Shown: positions 1 through 6,446, counted from the first letter of the stretch. The stretch is 8,120 bases of DNA from Bacillota bacterium (GCA_003242195.1 QGUQ01000074.1:1-8120); one strand, 5' to 3'. A program made the numbers and translations. Notes: generated from the sequence alone by a model not told the origin.

Positions 1-370
1 GGCGCCCGTTTCGCTCCGGCACGCCGTCCCACACCAGCAGGCGATGGTGCCAGGCGTCGGCCACGATCAGGCAGCCCTCGACCACCGCTACCGCGGTGGG
101 GAGGTGCAGGAGGCCGGGCCCCTCCGATTCGAAGTCCTCGTGGCCCAGCACCACGTCCGCGGGCTGGTGGTCTCTCTCGGGCCGGCCGTGCCAGATGAGG
201 ACGCGGTGGTTACCGGTGTCGGCCACCACCAGCACGCGCTCGTCGAGGTAGACGCCCCGCGGGGCATACAGGGCAACACGGTTGGGGAGGGCCGGCGGCA
301 GGGCCAGGCCTCCCGGTGCCGGCTCTCCCAGCCAGCACACCGGTTCCGCCGTCAGTGTGGACGTACCCAT
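1..370 (-). CDS. NHL-repeat (beta-propeller) protein, 3' part missing at the left window edge
   Basis: Only the first 123 residues lie in the window; the frame runs off the left edge without a stop. Residues 36-60 (APRGVYLDERVLVVADTGNHR and following VLIW) are a clear NHL repeat, and residues 89-114 (LPTAVAVVEGCLIVADAWHHR, then LLVW) are a second one, each with the A-D-x-x-[NH]-[HN]-R core. NHL repeats form the blades of a beta-propeller used as a binding scaffold. There is no signal peptide or membrane segment at the N-terminus, so a cytoplasmic location is expected. The ATG start lies inside the end of the NifU-Rieske gene (19-base overlap), with GGAGG 10 bases upstream, so translation is probably coupled. 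NHL proteins accompany group 2a hydrogenase loci as I recall them; the role (partner scaffold or maturation) is not established. Residues 120-123 are the last complete ones visible. Confidence 0.88.
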   Translation of the reverse strand, partial: MGTSTLTAEPVCWLGEPAPGGLALPPALPNRVALYAPRGVYLDERVLVVADTGNHRVLIWHGRPERDHQPADVVLGHEDFESEGPGLLHLPTAVAVVEGCLIVADAWHHRLLVWDGVPERNGR

Positions 371-1239
371 ACCCGGTCCCCCTCCACCCGCACGGGGAAC
401 GGTTCCAGCTGCACGTGCGGAGCGGTGAGGCACTCGCCGCTGGTCAGGTCGAACCGGAACCCGTGCCACGGGCAGGTGAGGACCGTTCGTTCCACCGTGC
501 CCCCATCCAGGGGAAGGCCCATGTGGGGGCACTGGTTCCGGAAGGCCATGATGCGGGACTCCAGCCGGATGAGCAGTACGTCGTGGTCCCCCACCTGCAG
601 CCGGTAGGGCCGGCCCTCCTCCAAGGCCGTCACGGGCGGACCCTCCACCCAGCCCTTTTCTGCCAACCCCGGGGGCCGGGATCCCACGAAGCCGGACACC
701 GGCTGGTCTTCCACCACCACGATCTCCCGCACCTCGGGTACCCGGGACTTGACGACCTCCTCCACCCCGTTGCGCAGGGTGAGGGCCGAGAGGGAGCAGC
801 CGGCGCATGCACCGTGCAGCCGGACGTGGACGACGTCGCCCTCCACCTTCACCAGCTCCACGTCGCCGCCGTGGGAGCGCATGTACGGGCGCATCTCTTC
901 CAGGGCCGCCACCACCCGCGCCGTCAGGTCGGGCCGCACGATGCCGTGCAGGTGGAACAGGGCGTAGACCGCCGGATCTTCCACCGCCCGCAACAGGAGC
1001 TCCTTGCCGGCCTCCGTCGCCCTCAAGGCCTTCACCAGCCGGCGCAGGGCGTGGCGGTGGAAGGCCTCGATGGCCGCCTTGAGGTCCATCGCCTTCTGGC
1101 GCGCTTCGTCCGGCAATTCACGGACGGCGGCCAAGGCCCGGTCCACGTCGGCGGCCAGGCTCTCGAAGTCGTCCCGGGAAGCGCCCCCTCCGGCCGCTTC
1201 CTTCCGCGGCATGGGTTCCTGAGGTAGCGCGATGGTCAC
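352..1239 (-). CDS. NifU-like domain / Rieske [2Fe-2S] fusion protein (HucE-like candidate electron carrier)
   Basis: This 295-residue protein has three parts. Residues 1-105 are a charged, probably helical region. Residues 106-175 form a NifU C-terminal-type domain with MRSHGGDVELVKVEGD and the Cys pair C145-x-x-C148 in GACAGCSLSALTL. Residues 200-295 form a Rieske domain with C237-P-H239 (QCPHMGLPLDGG) and C256-P-W-H259 (CPWHGFRFDLTSGEC), which bind a [2Fe-2S] cluster through two Cys and two His. It resembles ferredoxin-type Rieske proteins: soluble, with no Tat signal or membrane helix. In M. smegmatis a Rieske-type protein, HucE, is needed for normal activity of the group 2a hydrogenase, so a role in moving electrons from the enzyme or in cluster delivery is plausible; this is inference. 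The GTG start overlaps the upstream stop (GTGA, 4 bases), which indicates coupling. ATG at residue 10, preceded by AGGA, is an alternative start. Confidence 0.93.
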   Translation of the reverse strand: MTIALPQEPMPRKEAAGGGASRDDFESLAADVDRALAAVRELPDEARQKAMDLKAAIEAFHRHALRRLVKALRATEAGKELLLRAVEDPAVYALFHLHGIVRPDLTARVVAALEEMRPYMRSHGGDVELVKVEGDVVHVRLHGACAGCSLSALTLRNGVEEVVKSRVPEVREIVVVEDQPVSGFVGSRPPGLAEKGWVEGPPVTALEEGRPYRLQVGDHDVLLIRLESRIMAFRNQCPHMGLPLDGGTVERTVLTCPWHGFRFDLTSGECLTAPHVQLEPFPVRVEGDRVWVRPH

Positions 1240-1613
1240 TCACCCCCGAAGGCCAGCTCTCGCTCGAGGGCTTCCTCGGTCTTCTTCACGAGCAGGACCT
1301 CGAAAACCCTTCTGGCCATGTACTGGAGGACATCACCAACGGTCGACCCCGGGGCGAGCTCGTCGCCGCCCTCCCAGCGGCGGTCCGCCATGGCCCGTAG
1401 TATCAGGCACGCCCCGCCCGGTGTGTCCAGCAGGGCCTCCCTGAAGAAGGCGTCGACGAAACGTCCCAGCGAGATCCCCTCTCCGTGGGGATCGGCACGC
1501 AACCGGTCCAGGGCCGCTGCGACGCCGCCGTTGCGCTGGATGATGCGCTCGCTGAATCGCTCCACGGCCATGGCCAGGAGCAGGTCCACGTACTGCCGTT
1601 CATGGGGTTCCAC
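1236..1613 (-). CDS. Conserved-looking 125-aa protein of unknown function in the hydrogenase operon
   Basis: I do not recognise a domain. The 125-residue product looks mostly alpha-helical: residues 5-40 and 92-120 have amphipathic patterns, and residues 48-66 read GISLGRFVDAFFREALLDT. It has one Cys (C69), no metal motif, no signal peptide and no membrane segment, so it is presumably a cytosolic helper. The GTG start at 1613 sits within the 3' end of the TPR gene (14-base overlap), and its last bases form the GTGA overlap with the NifU-Rieske gene, so it is locked into the translation of its neighbours. A purine-rich GGGAGGGGGCGGG lies upstream, somewhat far from the GTG. A small gene in this slot fits my memory of group 2a loci. 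Its position between a TPR protein and an Fe-S protein suggests assembly or electron transfer, which is inference only. Confidence 0.8.
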   Translation of the reverse strand: MEPHERQYVDLLLAMAVERFSERIIQRNGGVAAALDRLRADPHGEGISLGRFVDAFFREALLDTPGGACLILRAMADRRWEGGDELAPGSTVGDVLQYMARRVFEVLLVKKTEEALERELAFGGE

Positions 1614-2847
1614 GGCTCATCCCGCCCCCTCCCGCCGCGGGCGCCGGCCGGGCCTGCTGCCGCAGCCGCGCGATTTCCTCAAGTACCGTGCCCACGGCCG
1701 CGGCCGCGCCGTCCTCGCCGTGTTCCAGGAACAGGCGGCGAGCCTCTTTCAACCGGGACTCCGCCTGATCGAGGGCGCCCAGGTGGGCCAGCGCGTTGCC
1801 CTGGTTGGCGAGCACGCGCGCATAGCCCAGGGCATCGTCCCCGGGCCGTCGCACGGCCAGGATCTCGTCGTAAAGGGCGACCGCCTCGCGCAGGTTCTGC
1901 TGCGGATGGGCGGTCGGCACGTGTTGAAGGGCGTTGGCCAGGTTGAGGGCCGCGCTCGCCCACAGCTCGGGGTGGGTATCCTTCCGGAACACGCGCAGGG
2001 CCTCGCGCAGGGACTGCACGGCCAAGGCCGCGCGCAGGCGTCCGGCTCGGTCCTCCCGTGGCATGGCCAGGTAGGCCAGGGCGAGGTTCATCTGGATCAG
2101 GGCATAGGTCTCCGGATGGCTGTCTCGCCGGTAGACCCGCAGCGCCTCCTGGTAACACCGCGCTGCCTCCAGCAGCAGCCCCTTCCGGCCATCGGCCAGA
2201 CCCTGGTAGGCGGCCCCCAGCTGGAACCACAGCTCCGCCCGGAGCTCGGGGAACCCGGTATCGTGCAGGAGCTCGATGGCCCGGCGATAGCCGTGGATGG
2301 CCTCATCCCCGTCGCCCGTCTCCAGGTGGTACAAGGCCGCCCGTTCGGCGTACAGGCGCGCCGCCAGCACGGGAGAGACCCCCTCGGCGGCGGAGGCTGC
2401 GGCCCCGAGGCGCTCCAGGGCCGCCGCCCGATCTCCCTGCTGAAGGGCCGCGTAGGCCTGCGTGGCCAGGATGAAGGCCGCCAGTTCCCCGTCCAGGCCC
2501 TGCGGCTGGGGCGGTGCCGGGCTGAGCCCCGCGCGCCAGGCCATGGCCTCCACGAGGGGCCGCCACTCCGGCCCCAGCCCCTCCCGGGCCCGAGCGTAGG
2601 TGTCAGGCTCTGGCTGGAGGACGAAGCGGTTGAAGACGCCCTCCGGCCCTTCCGGCAGCGAGCGGGCGATGTTTGCCTCGTCCTCCCCCGCCACCGCCCG
2701 TGCGAAGAAGGCCCACGTGGCGGGCCAGGAGTCAGGAAGCCGCCCGCGCAGGATCGCATGCACCAATTCCTCGCCCCGCGGGACGGCGGGCAGGATCAGC
2801 AGTCCGGCCACTCCGGGGAAGACGCCGATGGGTTGCGGTCTGAGCAC
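1600..2847 (-). CDS. Tetratricopeptide-repeat (TPR) protein of the hydrogenase operon
   Basis: This 415-residue protein has an N-terminal region of about 120 residues without clear repeats, then helical repeats over residues about 121-400. TPR-like units are visible around 160-195 (ARLYAERAALYHLETGDGDE then AIHGYRRAIELL), 205-240, 253-288, 298-333 and 341-376. Two of them carry nearly the same motif, EALRVYRRDSHPE at 234 and EALRVFRKDTHPE at 282. TPR arrays bind other proteins, so a scaffold or maturation-chaperone role for the hydrogenase is likely but unproved. The frame is open further upstream to 3111, but GTG at 2847 is preferred: GGAAGG lies 9 bases before it, directly on the stop codon of the preceding gene, while the upstream extension is low-complexity Arg/Gly/Pro sequence opposite another gene's frame. 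The C-terminus (400-415) is a Pro/Ala/Gly tail. There is no signal peptide. Confidence 0.9.
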   Translation of the reverse strand: MLRPQPIGVFPGVAGLLILPAVPRGEELVHAILRGRLPDSWPATWAFFARAVAGEDEANIARSLPEGPEGVFNRFVLQPEPDTYARAREGLGPEWRPLVEAMAWRAGLSPAPPQPQGLDGELAAFILATQAYAALQQGDRAAALERLGAAASAAEGVSPVLAARLYAERAALYHLETGDGDEAIHGYRRAIELLHDTGFPELRAELWFQLGAAYQGLADGRKGLLLEAARCYQEALRVYRRDSHPETYALIQMNLALAYLAMPREDRAGRLRAALAVQSLREALRVFRKDTHPELWASAALNLANALQHVPTAHPQQNLREAVALYDEILAVRRPGDDALGYARVLANQGNALAHLGALDQAESRLKEARRLFLEHGEDGAAAAVGTVLEEIARLRQQARPAPAAGGGGMSRGTP

Positions 2848-2856
2848 GTACGTCCA

Positions 2857-2862
2857 CCTTCC
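2857..2862 (-). promoter_or_regulatory. Ribosome binding site that decides the TPR start
   Basis: GGAAGG on the minus strand, within TAGGAAGG, so it shares its first G with the stop codon of the preceding gene. It is 9 bases before the GTG at 2847. No comparably placed site supports a longer N-terminus. Confidence 0.65.
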
Positions 2863-3215
2863 TACGGGCTCGGAGCTCGCGCACCGCGCCCGGAGCCCGG
2901 GGCCGGTCCCGCCGGCGTCCCGGCCCCGGCGTCGGGAGCGGCCAGGGGGATCCGCAGGGCTCCCGCCGCCTCGTCCCAGTAGGCCTCCCGGGGCCCCGGC
3001 GGCGTCCCGTCGGGCAGGAACTCCCGGACCAGGATGCTGCGATCCCCTCGGCGATTTCGCCACTTGAGCAAGAGGCCCCCGGCCCCCGGGTGGCTCACGG
3101 GCATCAGCCACAGCTCTCCCTGGCGCACCATGGCGATGGCCGTGCCCGTCGGGAACCTGCCGGCGTGCTCCGCCGGAAGGTGGACGTAACCGCCGTTCGT
3201 GATCTCAACCCGCAC
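2862..3215 (-). CDS. Conserved hydrogenase-operon protein of unknown function, 117 aa
   Basis: I recognise the type of protein from group 2a hydrogenase neighbourhoods but not a named domain. Residues 1-92 look like a small beta-rich domain: MRVEITNGGYVHLPAEHAGR, then FPTGTAIAMVRQGELWLMPV, GAGGLLLKWRNRRGDRSILV, and EAYWDEAAGALRIPL. Residues 93-117 are a low-complexity Ala/Gly/Pro tail that may be disordered. There are no Cys residues and no metal motif, signal peptide or membrane segment. The opening strands faintly recall AbrB-type swapped hairpins, but that is only an impression. The GTG start lies inside the end of hupW (11-base overlap), with GGGGGAG 6 bases upstream, so it is coupled to the endopeptidase. 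The position suggests a maturation or assembly role (inference). Confidence 0.85.
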   Translation of the reverse strand: MRVEITNGGYVHLPAEHAGRFPTGTAIAMVRQGELWLMPVSHPGAGGLLLKWRNRRGDRSILVREFLPDGTPPGPREAYWDEAAGALRIPLAAPDAGAGTPAGPAPGSGRGARAPSP

Positions 3216-3672
3216 GTTGATCTCCCCCGAGGCGCCGCATCAGATCGGCAGCGAGGCGTTCCATCGCCGCCTGCACGGCCGGGGACAACCCCATCCCCGG
3301 TTCCAGGCGCTGCGCTTCGATGAGGAACACCGTCACCTTCCGCGGGAAGCGCTCCTTGAGGAGCCACCGCCCGAAGGCGATGGCGTGATCCCAGCGGAAG
3401 TTGTGCAGGTTGATGGCCGTCAGCGGCGGCGTCTCCACTTCCTCGCCCGGCACCTCGAAGATGGTGCCCGGCGGGGCGCCGGTGCGGCAGGCGTCGACGA
3501 TGATCACGTCCGTCGCTCCCTCCATCTGGAAAGCGACGTCCATCCCGGCCGTACCGCCGTCCGCCAAGCGTACACCGGGCGGCGGGCCCAGCTCCCACAG
3601 CCGGCGGATCAGCAGCGGGCCGACCCCGTCGTCGCCCCGCAGCAAGTTGCCACAGCCGATGATCACCGTCAT
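3205..3672 (-). CDS. hupW: [NiFe]-hydrogenase maturation endopeptidase (HupW/HyaD/HybD family)
   Basis: This 155-residue protein matches the family in length and layout. The N-terminal GCGNLLRGDDGVG (6-18) corresponds to the G-N-x-L-x-x-D-[ED]-x-x-G signature, with D15 in the place of the nickel-sensing Glu16 of E. coli HybD. D60 in VIIVDACRTG and H90 in INLHNFRWDHA match the other two metal-contacting positions of HybD. DGGTAGMD (38-45) is the conserved central loop. The NLHNFRWDHA and IEAQRLEPGMGLSP segments are close to cyanobacterial HupW as I remember it. The enzyme removes the C-terminal tail of the large subunit after nickel has been inserted. It lies 51 bases downstream of hupL, its expected substrate, and overlaps the next gene by 11 bases. 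I see no strong ribosome binding site before the ATG. Confidence 0.95.
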   Translation of the reverse strand: MTVIIGCGNLLRGDDGVGPLLIRRLWELGPPPGVRLADGGTAGMDVAFQMEGATDVIIVDACRTGAPPGTIFEVPGEEVETPPLTAINLHNFRWDHAIAFGRWLLKERFPRKVTVFLIEAQRLEPGMGLSPAVQAAMERLAADLMRRLGGDQRAG

Positions 3673-3723
3673 CCCCGGGCACCCCCGGCCGCACCGGCGC
3701 CGTCCCGGCGCGCCCGCGCGGGC

Positions 3724-5361
3724 TCAGCACGAACCGGGCCCCACGGTGAAGCGGGCCAGCTCCTTGTGCGTCCGGGCATCGTACGCATGGACCGTGCAGA
3801 CCAGGCACGAGTCGTAGCTCTGGGCGATGTGCGCCAGCTCCACGGGGTCCTCCGGGTTGAGCACCGTGGCCCCGATCATCGCCGTCTCGATGGGGCCGCG
3901 GTGGCCGTGGCGGTCGCGCGGCCCGATGTTCCAGGCTGTCGGGGTGATGACCTGGTAGTTCTCGATCTTGCCGTCCTTGATCTGGATCCAGTCGGCCAGG
4001 GCGCCGCGCGCCGCCTCCGTGGCGCCGAAGCCCCGCCCCTCGGGCAGCTCCTGGGGCTTGATGTAGAACTTCTCGTTCAAGTCGACCTGGTCCAGCCACT
4101 GGCGCACCAGCCGGTAGTACTTGGCCGCCTCGTGCATGCGCGCCAGCACCCGGACCATGACGCTGGGGCCGATCTCCCGCACGATGTTGAGGAACAGGGG
4201 GTCGTAGTCCTGCCACGGCTCCGCGCCCGGCCGGCCGGCGATCACCTGCCGCGCCAGCGGGCCCGCTTCCAGCGATACCTCCTCGCCCCCGGGCAGCACG
4301 TAGCGCGGCGCCTTGGCCCACGTGTACTTGCCCTGCTGCCGCCCCTCGGCGGGGTCGATGGGCTCCGTCATCCCCTCAAAGGGATGGAGGGAGGCGCTGC
4401 CCCGGAAGAAGGAGTGGGTGTGGTCCTCCCGCACCCGCGCCTGCTCGAAGTCGTGGAAGTCCTGACCGTCGTAGACGCCCGCACGGGAGATCAGCGCCGC
4501 GTTGCGCCCGTCGATGGTCGGGAACCGGTACTTCTCGGGGTGAAAGTAGGTCCCCATGGCCAGGTACCGTCCCGGCCCCGCACCGTACTTGTCCAGGCCG
4601 ATCTCCATGCAGTAGCGGATGAACAGGCCCAGATCCGCGTCCCGGTGCTCGGGCTTCTCGTCCAGCCAGCGCAGCACGTCCTCCCAGGTCTTGTTCTCCA
4701 GCCAGCGGTCCACCGAGCAGCCCAGCCAGACCCCTTCCAGCCACGTCTCCCGCCAGTACTCGAGGATCGAGATGGAGCGGGTGATGTCCGAGAGGCTGGG
4801 GGCGCACATGACGCCTCCCGGGATCATGAAGCTGGAGTGGGGCCACTGGCCGCCAAAGATGGCGTAGATCTCCACCGGCTTGTTAGAGGTCACCACACCG
4901 ACCTCGTAGCTGGTGCCGGTGAAGGGAGCCCAACGCCGGACCACCTCGTCATACAACTTGGCCCGGGAGTAGTTGCGGTGCGTGAGGCCAATGGCGAAAA
5001 GGGCATAGAACCAGCGCGGGATGCTTTGCAGCGTCTCGCACGCCTGGGCGATGTTGCGGATCAGGGTGGCGTTGGGCGGCACCTCCGTCTGCCAAGCGGT
5101 GTCCAGCGCATACACCGACTTGTACAGGTGGCTGCCGCCGCAGATCCCGCAAATGCGCGGGGTCACGATCAGGCCGGCCTGCGGGTCCTTTCCTTTGAGA
5201 ATGATCTCGAACCCGCGAAACATGGTGGCTTCGGTCCAGGCATCCACCACCACACCGTCCTCGATGGCCACGCGCACGTCCAGGTCGCCTTCCACACGGC
5301 CCAGGGCGTGCACGTGCATCTCCATCTTGGCACCCTGCGTGCCCACGGAGTTGGCGCTCAT
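3724..5361 (-). CDS. hupL: [NiFe]-hydrogenase large subunit, group 2a type (catalytic subunit precursor)
   Basis: This 545-residue subunit binds the NiFe(CN)2CO site and splits H2. The N-terminal L1 motif TPRICGICGGSH (67-78) supplies C71 and C74; the C-terminal L2 motif SYDSCLVCTVH (515-525) supplies C519 and C522 and ends at H525, the expected cleavage point. The usual DPC of L2 is DSC here. GRVEGDLDV (21-29) matches the RVEG element, with Asp in place of the more usual His. Other family segments are EAGPLAR and GATEAARGALADWIQIKDGK followed by IENYQVITPTAWNIGPRD. After H525 there are 20 residues (AYDARTHKELARFTVGPGSC), so this is an unprocessed precursor. Its partner HupS starts the pair 50 bases upstream. 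The ATG at 5361 has GGAAGG only 3 bases away; ATG at residue 13 is an alternative start, since a stop lies shortly upstream in frame. Confidence 0.97.
   Translation of the reverse strand: MSANSVGTQGAKMEMHVHALGRVEGDLDVRVAIEDGVVVDAWTEATMFRGFEIILKGKDPQAGLIVTPRICGICGGSHLYKSVYALDTAWQTEVPPNATLIRNIAQACETLQSIPRWFYALFAIGLTHRNYSRAKLYDEVVRRWAPFTGTSYEVGVVTSNKPVEIYAIFGGQWPHSSFMIPGGVMCAPSLSDITRSISILEYWRETWLEGVWLGCSVDRWLENKTWEDVLRWLDEKPEHRDADLGLFIRYCMEIGLDKYGAGPGRYLAMGTYFHPEKYRFPTIDGRNAALISRAGVYDGQDFHDFEQARVREDHTHSFFRGSASLHPFEGMTEPIDPAEGRQQGKYTWAKAPRYVLPGGEEVSLEAGPLARQVIAGRPGAEPWQDYDPLFLNIVREIGPSVMVRVLARMHEAAKYYRLVRQWLDQVDLNEKFYIKPQELPEGRGFGATEAARGALADWIQIKDGKIENYQVITPTAWNIGPRDRHGHRGPIETAMIGATVLNPEDPVELAHIAQSYDSCLVCTVHAYDARTHKELARFTVGPGSC
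3727..3786 (-). other. Predicted C-terminal propeptide of the large subunit removed by HupW
   Basis: These 20 codons follow His525 of the L2 motif and precede the stop. In [NiFe]-hydrogenases the endopeptidase cuts directly after this His (or Arg), so the tail ending in GPGSC should be absent from the mature enzyme. The cleavage site is inferred from the family, not shown here. Confidence 0.75.
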
Positions 5362-5411
5362 GGTCCTTCCCCGCCTTTCGCATCACGCGCTTCCGTCGAC
5401 GCGCGGACCGA

Positions 5412-6383
5412 TTACGGTACGAACATCTCTTCGCGGGCCCACTTCGGCGCCGCCGCCCGGGCGACCGCCGCATGCAGCGAGTAGCTGAGCGGATCGGTAC
5501 CCTGCGGCACCTCCCGCGGGATGGCGCCAAGGACCTTCTGGGTCTTGAACACGGTACCCGGCGCCAGATCGAAGAACGGGAACTGGGGCTCGGTACAACC
5601 GATGCACGGCATGCCCGCCCGCGTCTTGGACGACTGCCGGTTCCAGAGGATGCGGTTGCAGGGCGAGTGGGTCAGCGGGCCGCGGCAACCGTACTCGTAG
5701 AAGAGGCACCCCTTGCGCGTTCCCTGGCCGAACTCCTCCACGGGCTCCTTCCACTCGAAGTACTGGACGCGGGTGCATCCTGTCTGGGTGAAGGTCTTGA
5801 AGAACGTCTGCGGGCGCTGCAGCTCGTCCAGCGCCACGTCCTGGGCCCGGCCCGTGGCGATGGCGACGAGAACCTGCGTCACCCAGTCGGGATGGGCCGG
5901 GCATCCGGGGATGTTGATCACCGGCAGGCCCGCCCGGGAGCGGAAATCAGCCCCGAGGAACCCGCCCCGCTTCTCCTTGTGGAACTGGAGTCCCGTGGAC
6001 TCGCTGGGATTGGGGGGCGTCGCCGGGATGCCGCCCCAGCAGGCACAGTCGCCCACGGCCACCACATACTGGGCAACCCGCGCCATGTCCCGCAGCCAGT
6101 CCTTCATGGGCCGGCCCATGAAGGTGTTGTAGCGGCCGGTCCCGTTGGGCCCCTGGATTACCGTGCCCTCGAAGACCAGGATGTCCAGCGGGATCTCCTC
6201 GCGCAGAACGGCCTCCAGGATGCGGCGCGCCCCCTCTCCGAACTCCATGGAGATGGAGTGGTGGTACAGGATGCGGATGCCGAAGTCCGTCACCAGGTCG
6301 ACGACCGTCGGCTCCTCGGCGTTGAGGAAGGACTGGGTGTTGCCGTTGCACGCGCCGCCGTGCAGCCAGACGACGTTGGCCAC
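5412..6383 (-). CDS. hupS: [NiFe]-hydrogenase small subunit, group 2a type (Fe-S electron relay)
   Basis: This 323-residue subunit holds the Fe-S clusters that carry electrons from the NiFe site. It begins directly with MANVVWLHGGACNGNTQSFL and then NAEEP, the cytosolic form without a Tat signal, and it has no C-terminal membrane anchor. Likely proximal-cluster residues are C12, C113 and C161, with N15 where most hydrogenases have a fourth Cys. Distal and medial candidates are C203, C226, C233, C242, C260 and C263; the usual distal His three residues before C203 is Q200. C115 next to C113 (GDCACWGG) is an extra Cys. The overall pattern (TGCTR, GCLFYEYGCRGP, GMPCIGCTEP) is that of cyanobacterial HupS and mycobacterial HucS as I recall them. 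A GTG start at 6383 is preferred over TTG at 6389 because AGGAGG is 9 bases from the former and only 3 from the latter. Confidence 0.96.
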   Translation of the reverse strand: MANVVWLHGGACNGNTQSFLNAEEPTVVDLVTDFGIRILYHHSISMEFGEGARRILEAVLREEIPLDILVFEGTVIQGPNGTGRYNTFMGRPMKDWLRDMARVAQYVVAVGDCACWGGIPATPPNPSESTGLQFHKEKRGGFLGADFRSRAGLPVINIPGCPAHPDWVTQVLVAIATGRAQDVALDELQRPQTFFKTFTQTGCTRVQYFEWKEPVEEFGQGTRKGCLFYEYGCRGPLTHSPCNRILWNRQSSKTRAGMPCIGCTEPQFPFFDLAPGTVFKTQKVLGAIPREVPQGTDPLSYSLHAAVARAAAPKWAREEMFVP

Positions 6384-6392
6384 TCCCAACCA

Positions 6393-6398
6393 CCTCCT
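6393..6398 (-). promoter_or_regulatory. Ribosome binding site that decides the hupS start
   Basis: A perfect AGGAGG on the minus strand. It is 9 bases before GTG at 6383 and 3 bases before TTG at 6389, which favours the shorter N-terminus beginning MANVVWLHGG. Confidence 0.75.
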
Positions 6399-6446
6399 TG
6401 CCTCCGCGTGCCCCCGGGGGAACCGCCCGGCGGGTCGTGGCCCCCC

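Noticed and set aside
316..1227. A 303-codon open frame on the plus strand
   Set aside because: It is opposite the NifU-Rieske gene, whose cluster motifs leave no doubt about the coding strand.
1318..2982. A 554-codon open frame on the plus strand
   Set aside because: It is opposite the TPR and 125-aa genes; the minus-strand frame shows real repeats and ribosome sites, while this one shows neither.
2848..3111. An extra 88 residues at the N-terminus of the TPR protein
   Set aside because: The segment overlaps most of the 117-aa gene in another frame, is Arg/Gly/Pro low complexity, and has no good ribosome site; GTG at 2847 has one.
3712..3723. A perfect palindrome GCCCGCGCGGGC right after the hupL stop, as a terminator
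   Set aside because: The stem is only 4 bp with a 4-base loop, there is no T-run, and hupW follows within the same operon.
3199..5484. A 761-codon open frame on the plus strand
   Set aside because: It lies directly opposite hupL and hupW, which have unmistakable motifs. Its product is a low-complexity Arg/Pro/Gly/His-rich sequence, the usual shadow of a high-GC gene on the other strand.
5412..6383. Assignment of the small subunit to group 1h (actinobacterial high-affinity type)
   Set aside because: The GACNGNTQSFLNAEEP opening, the TQTGCTR and GCLFYEYGCRGP segments and the adjacent HupW-like protease fit the cyanobacterial HupS/Huc pattern better; the group 1h enzyme studied structurally has C-x-x-D. 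A phylogeny would settle it.
6411..6433. CCCCCGGGGG and CCGCCCGGCGG between hypB and hupS, as an attenuator or promoter element
   Set aside because: Short GC palindromes are expected by chance at this composition; there is no T-run, no -10/-35 pair and no room for a regulatory leader.
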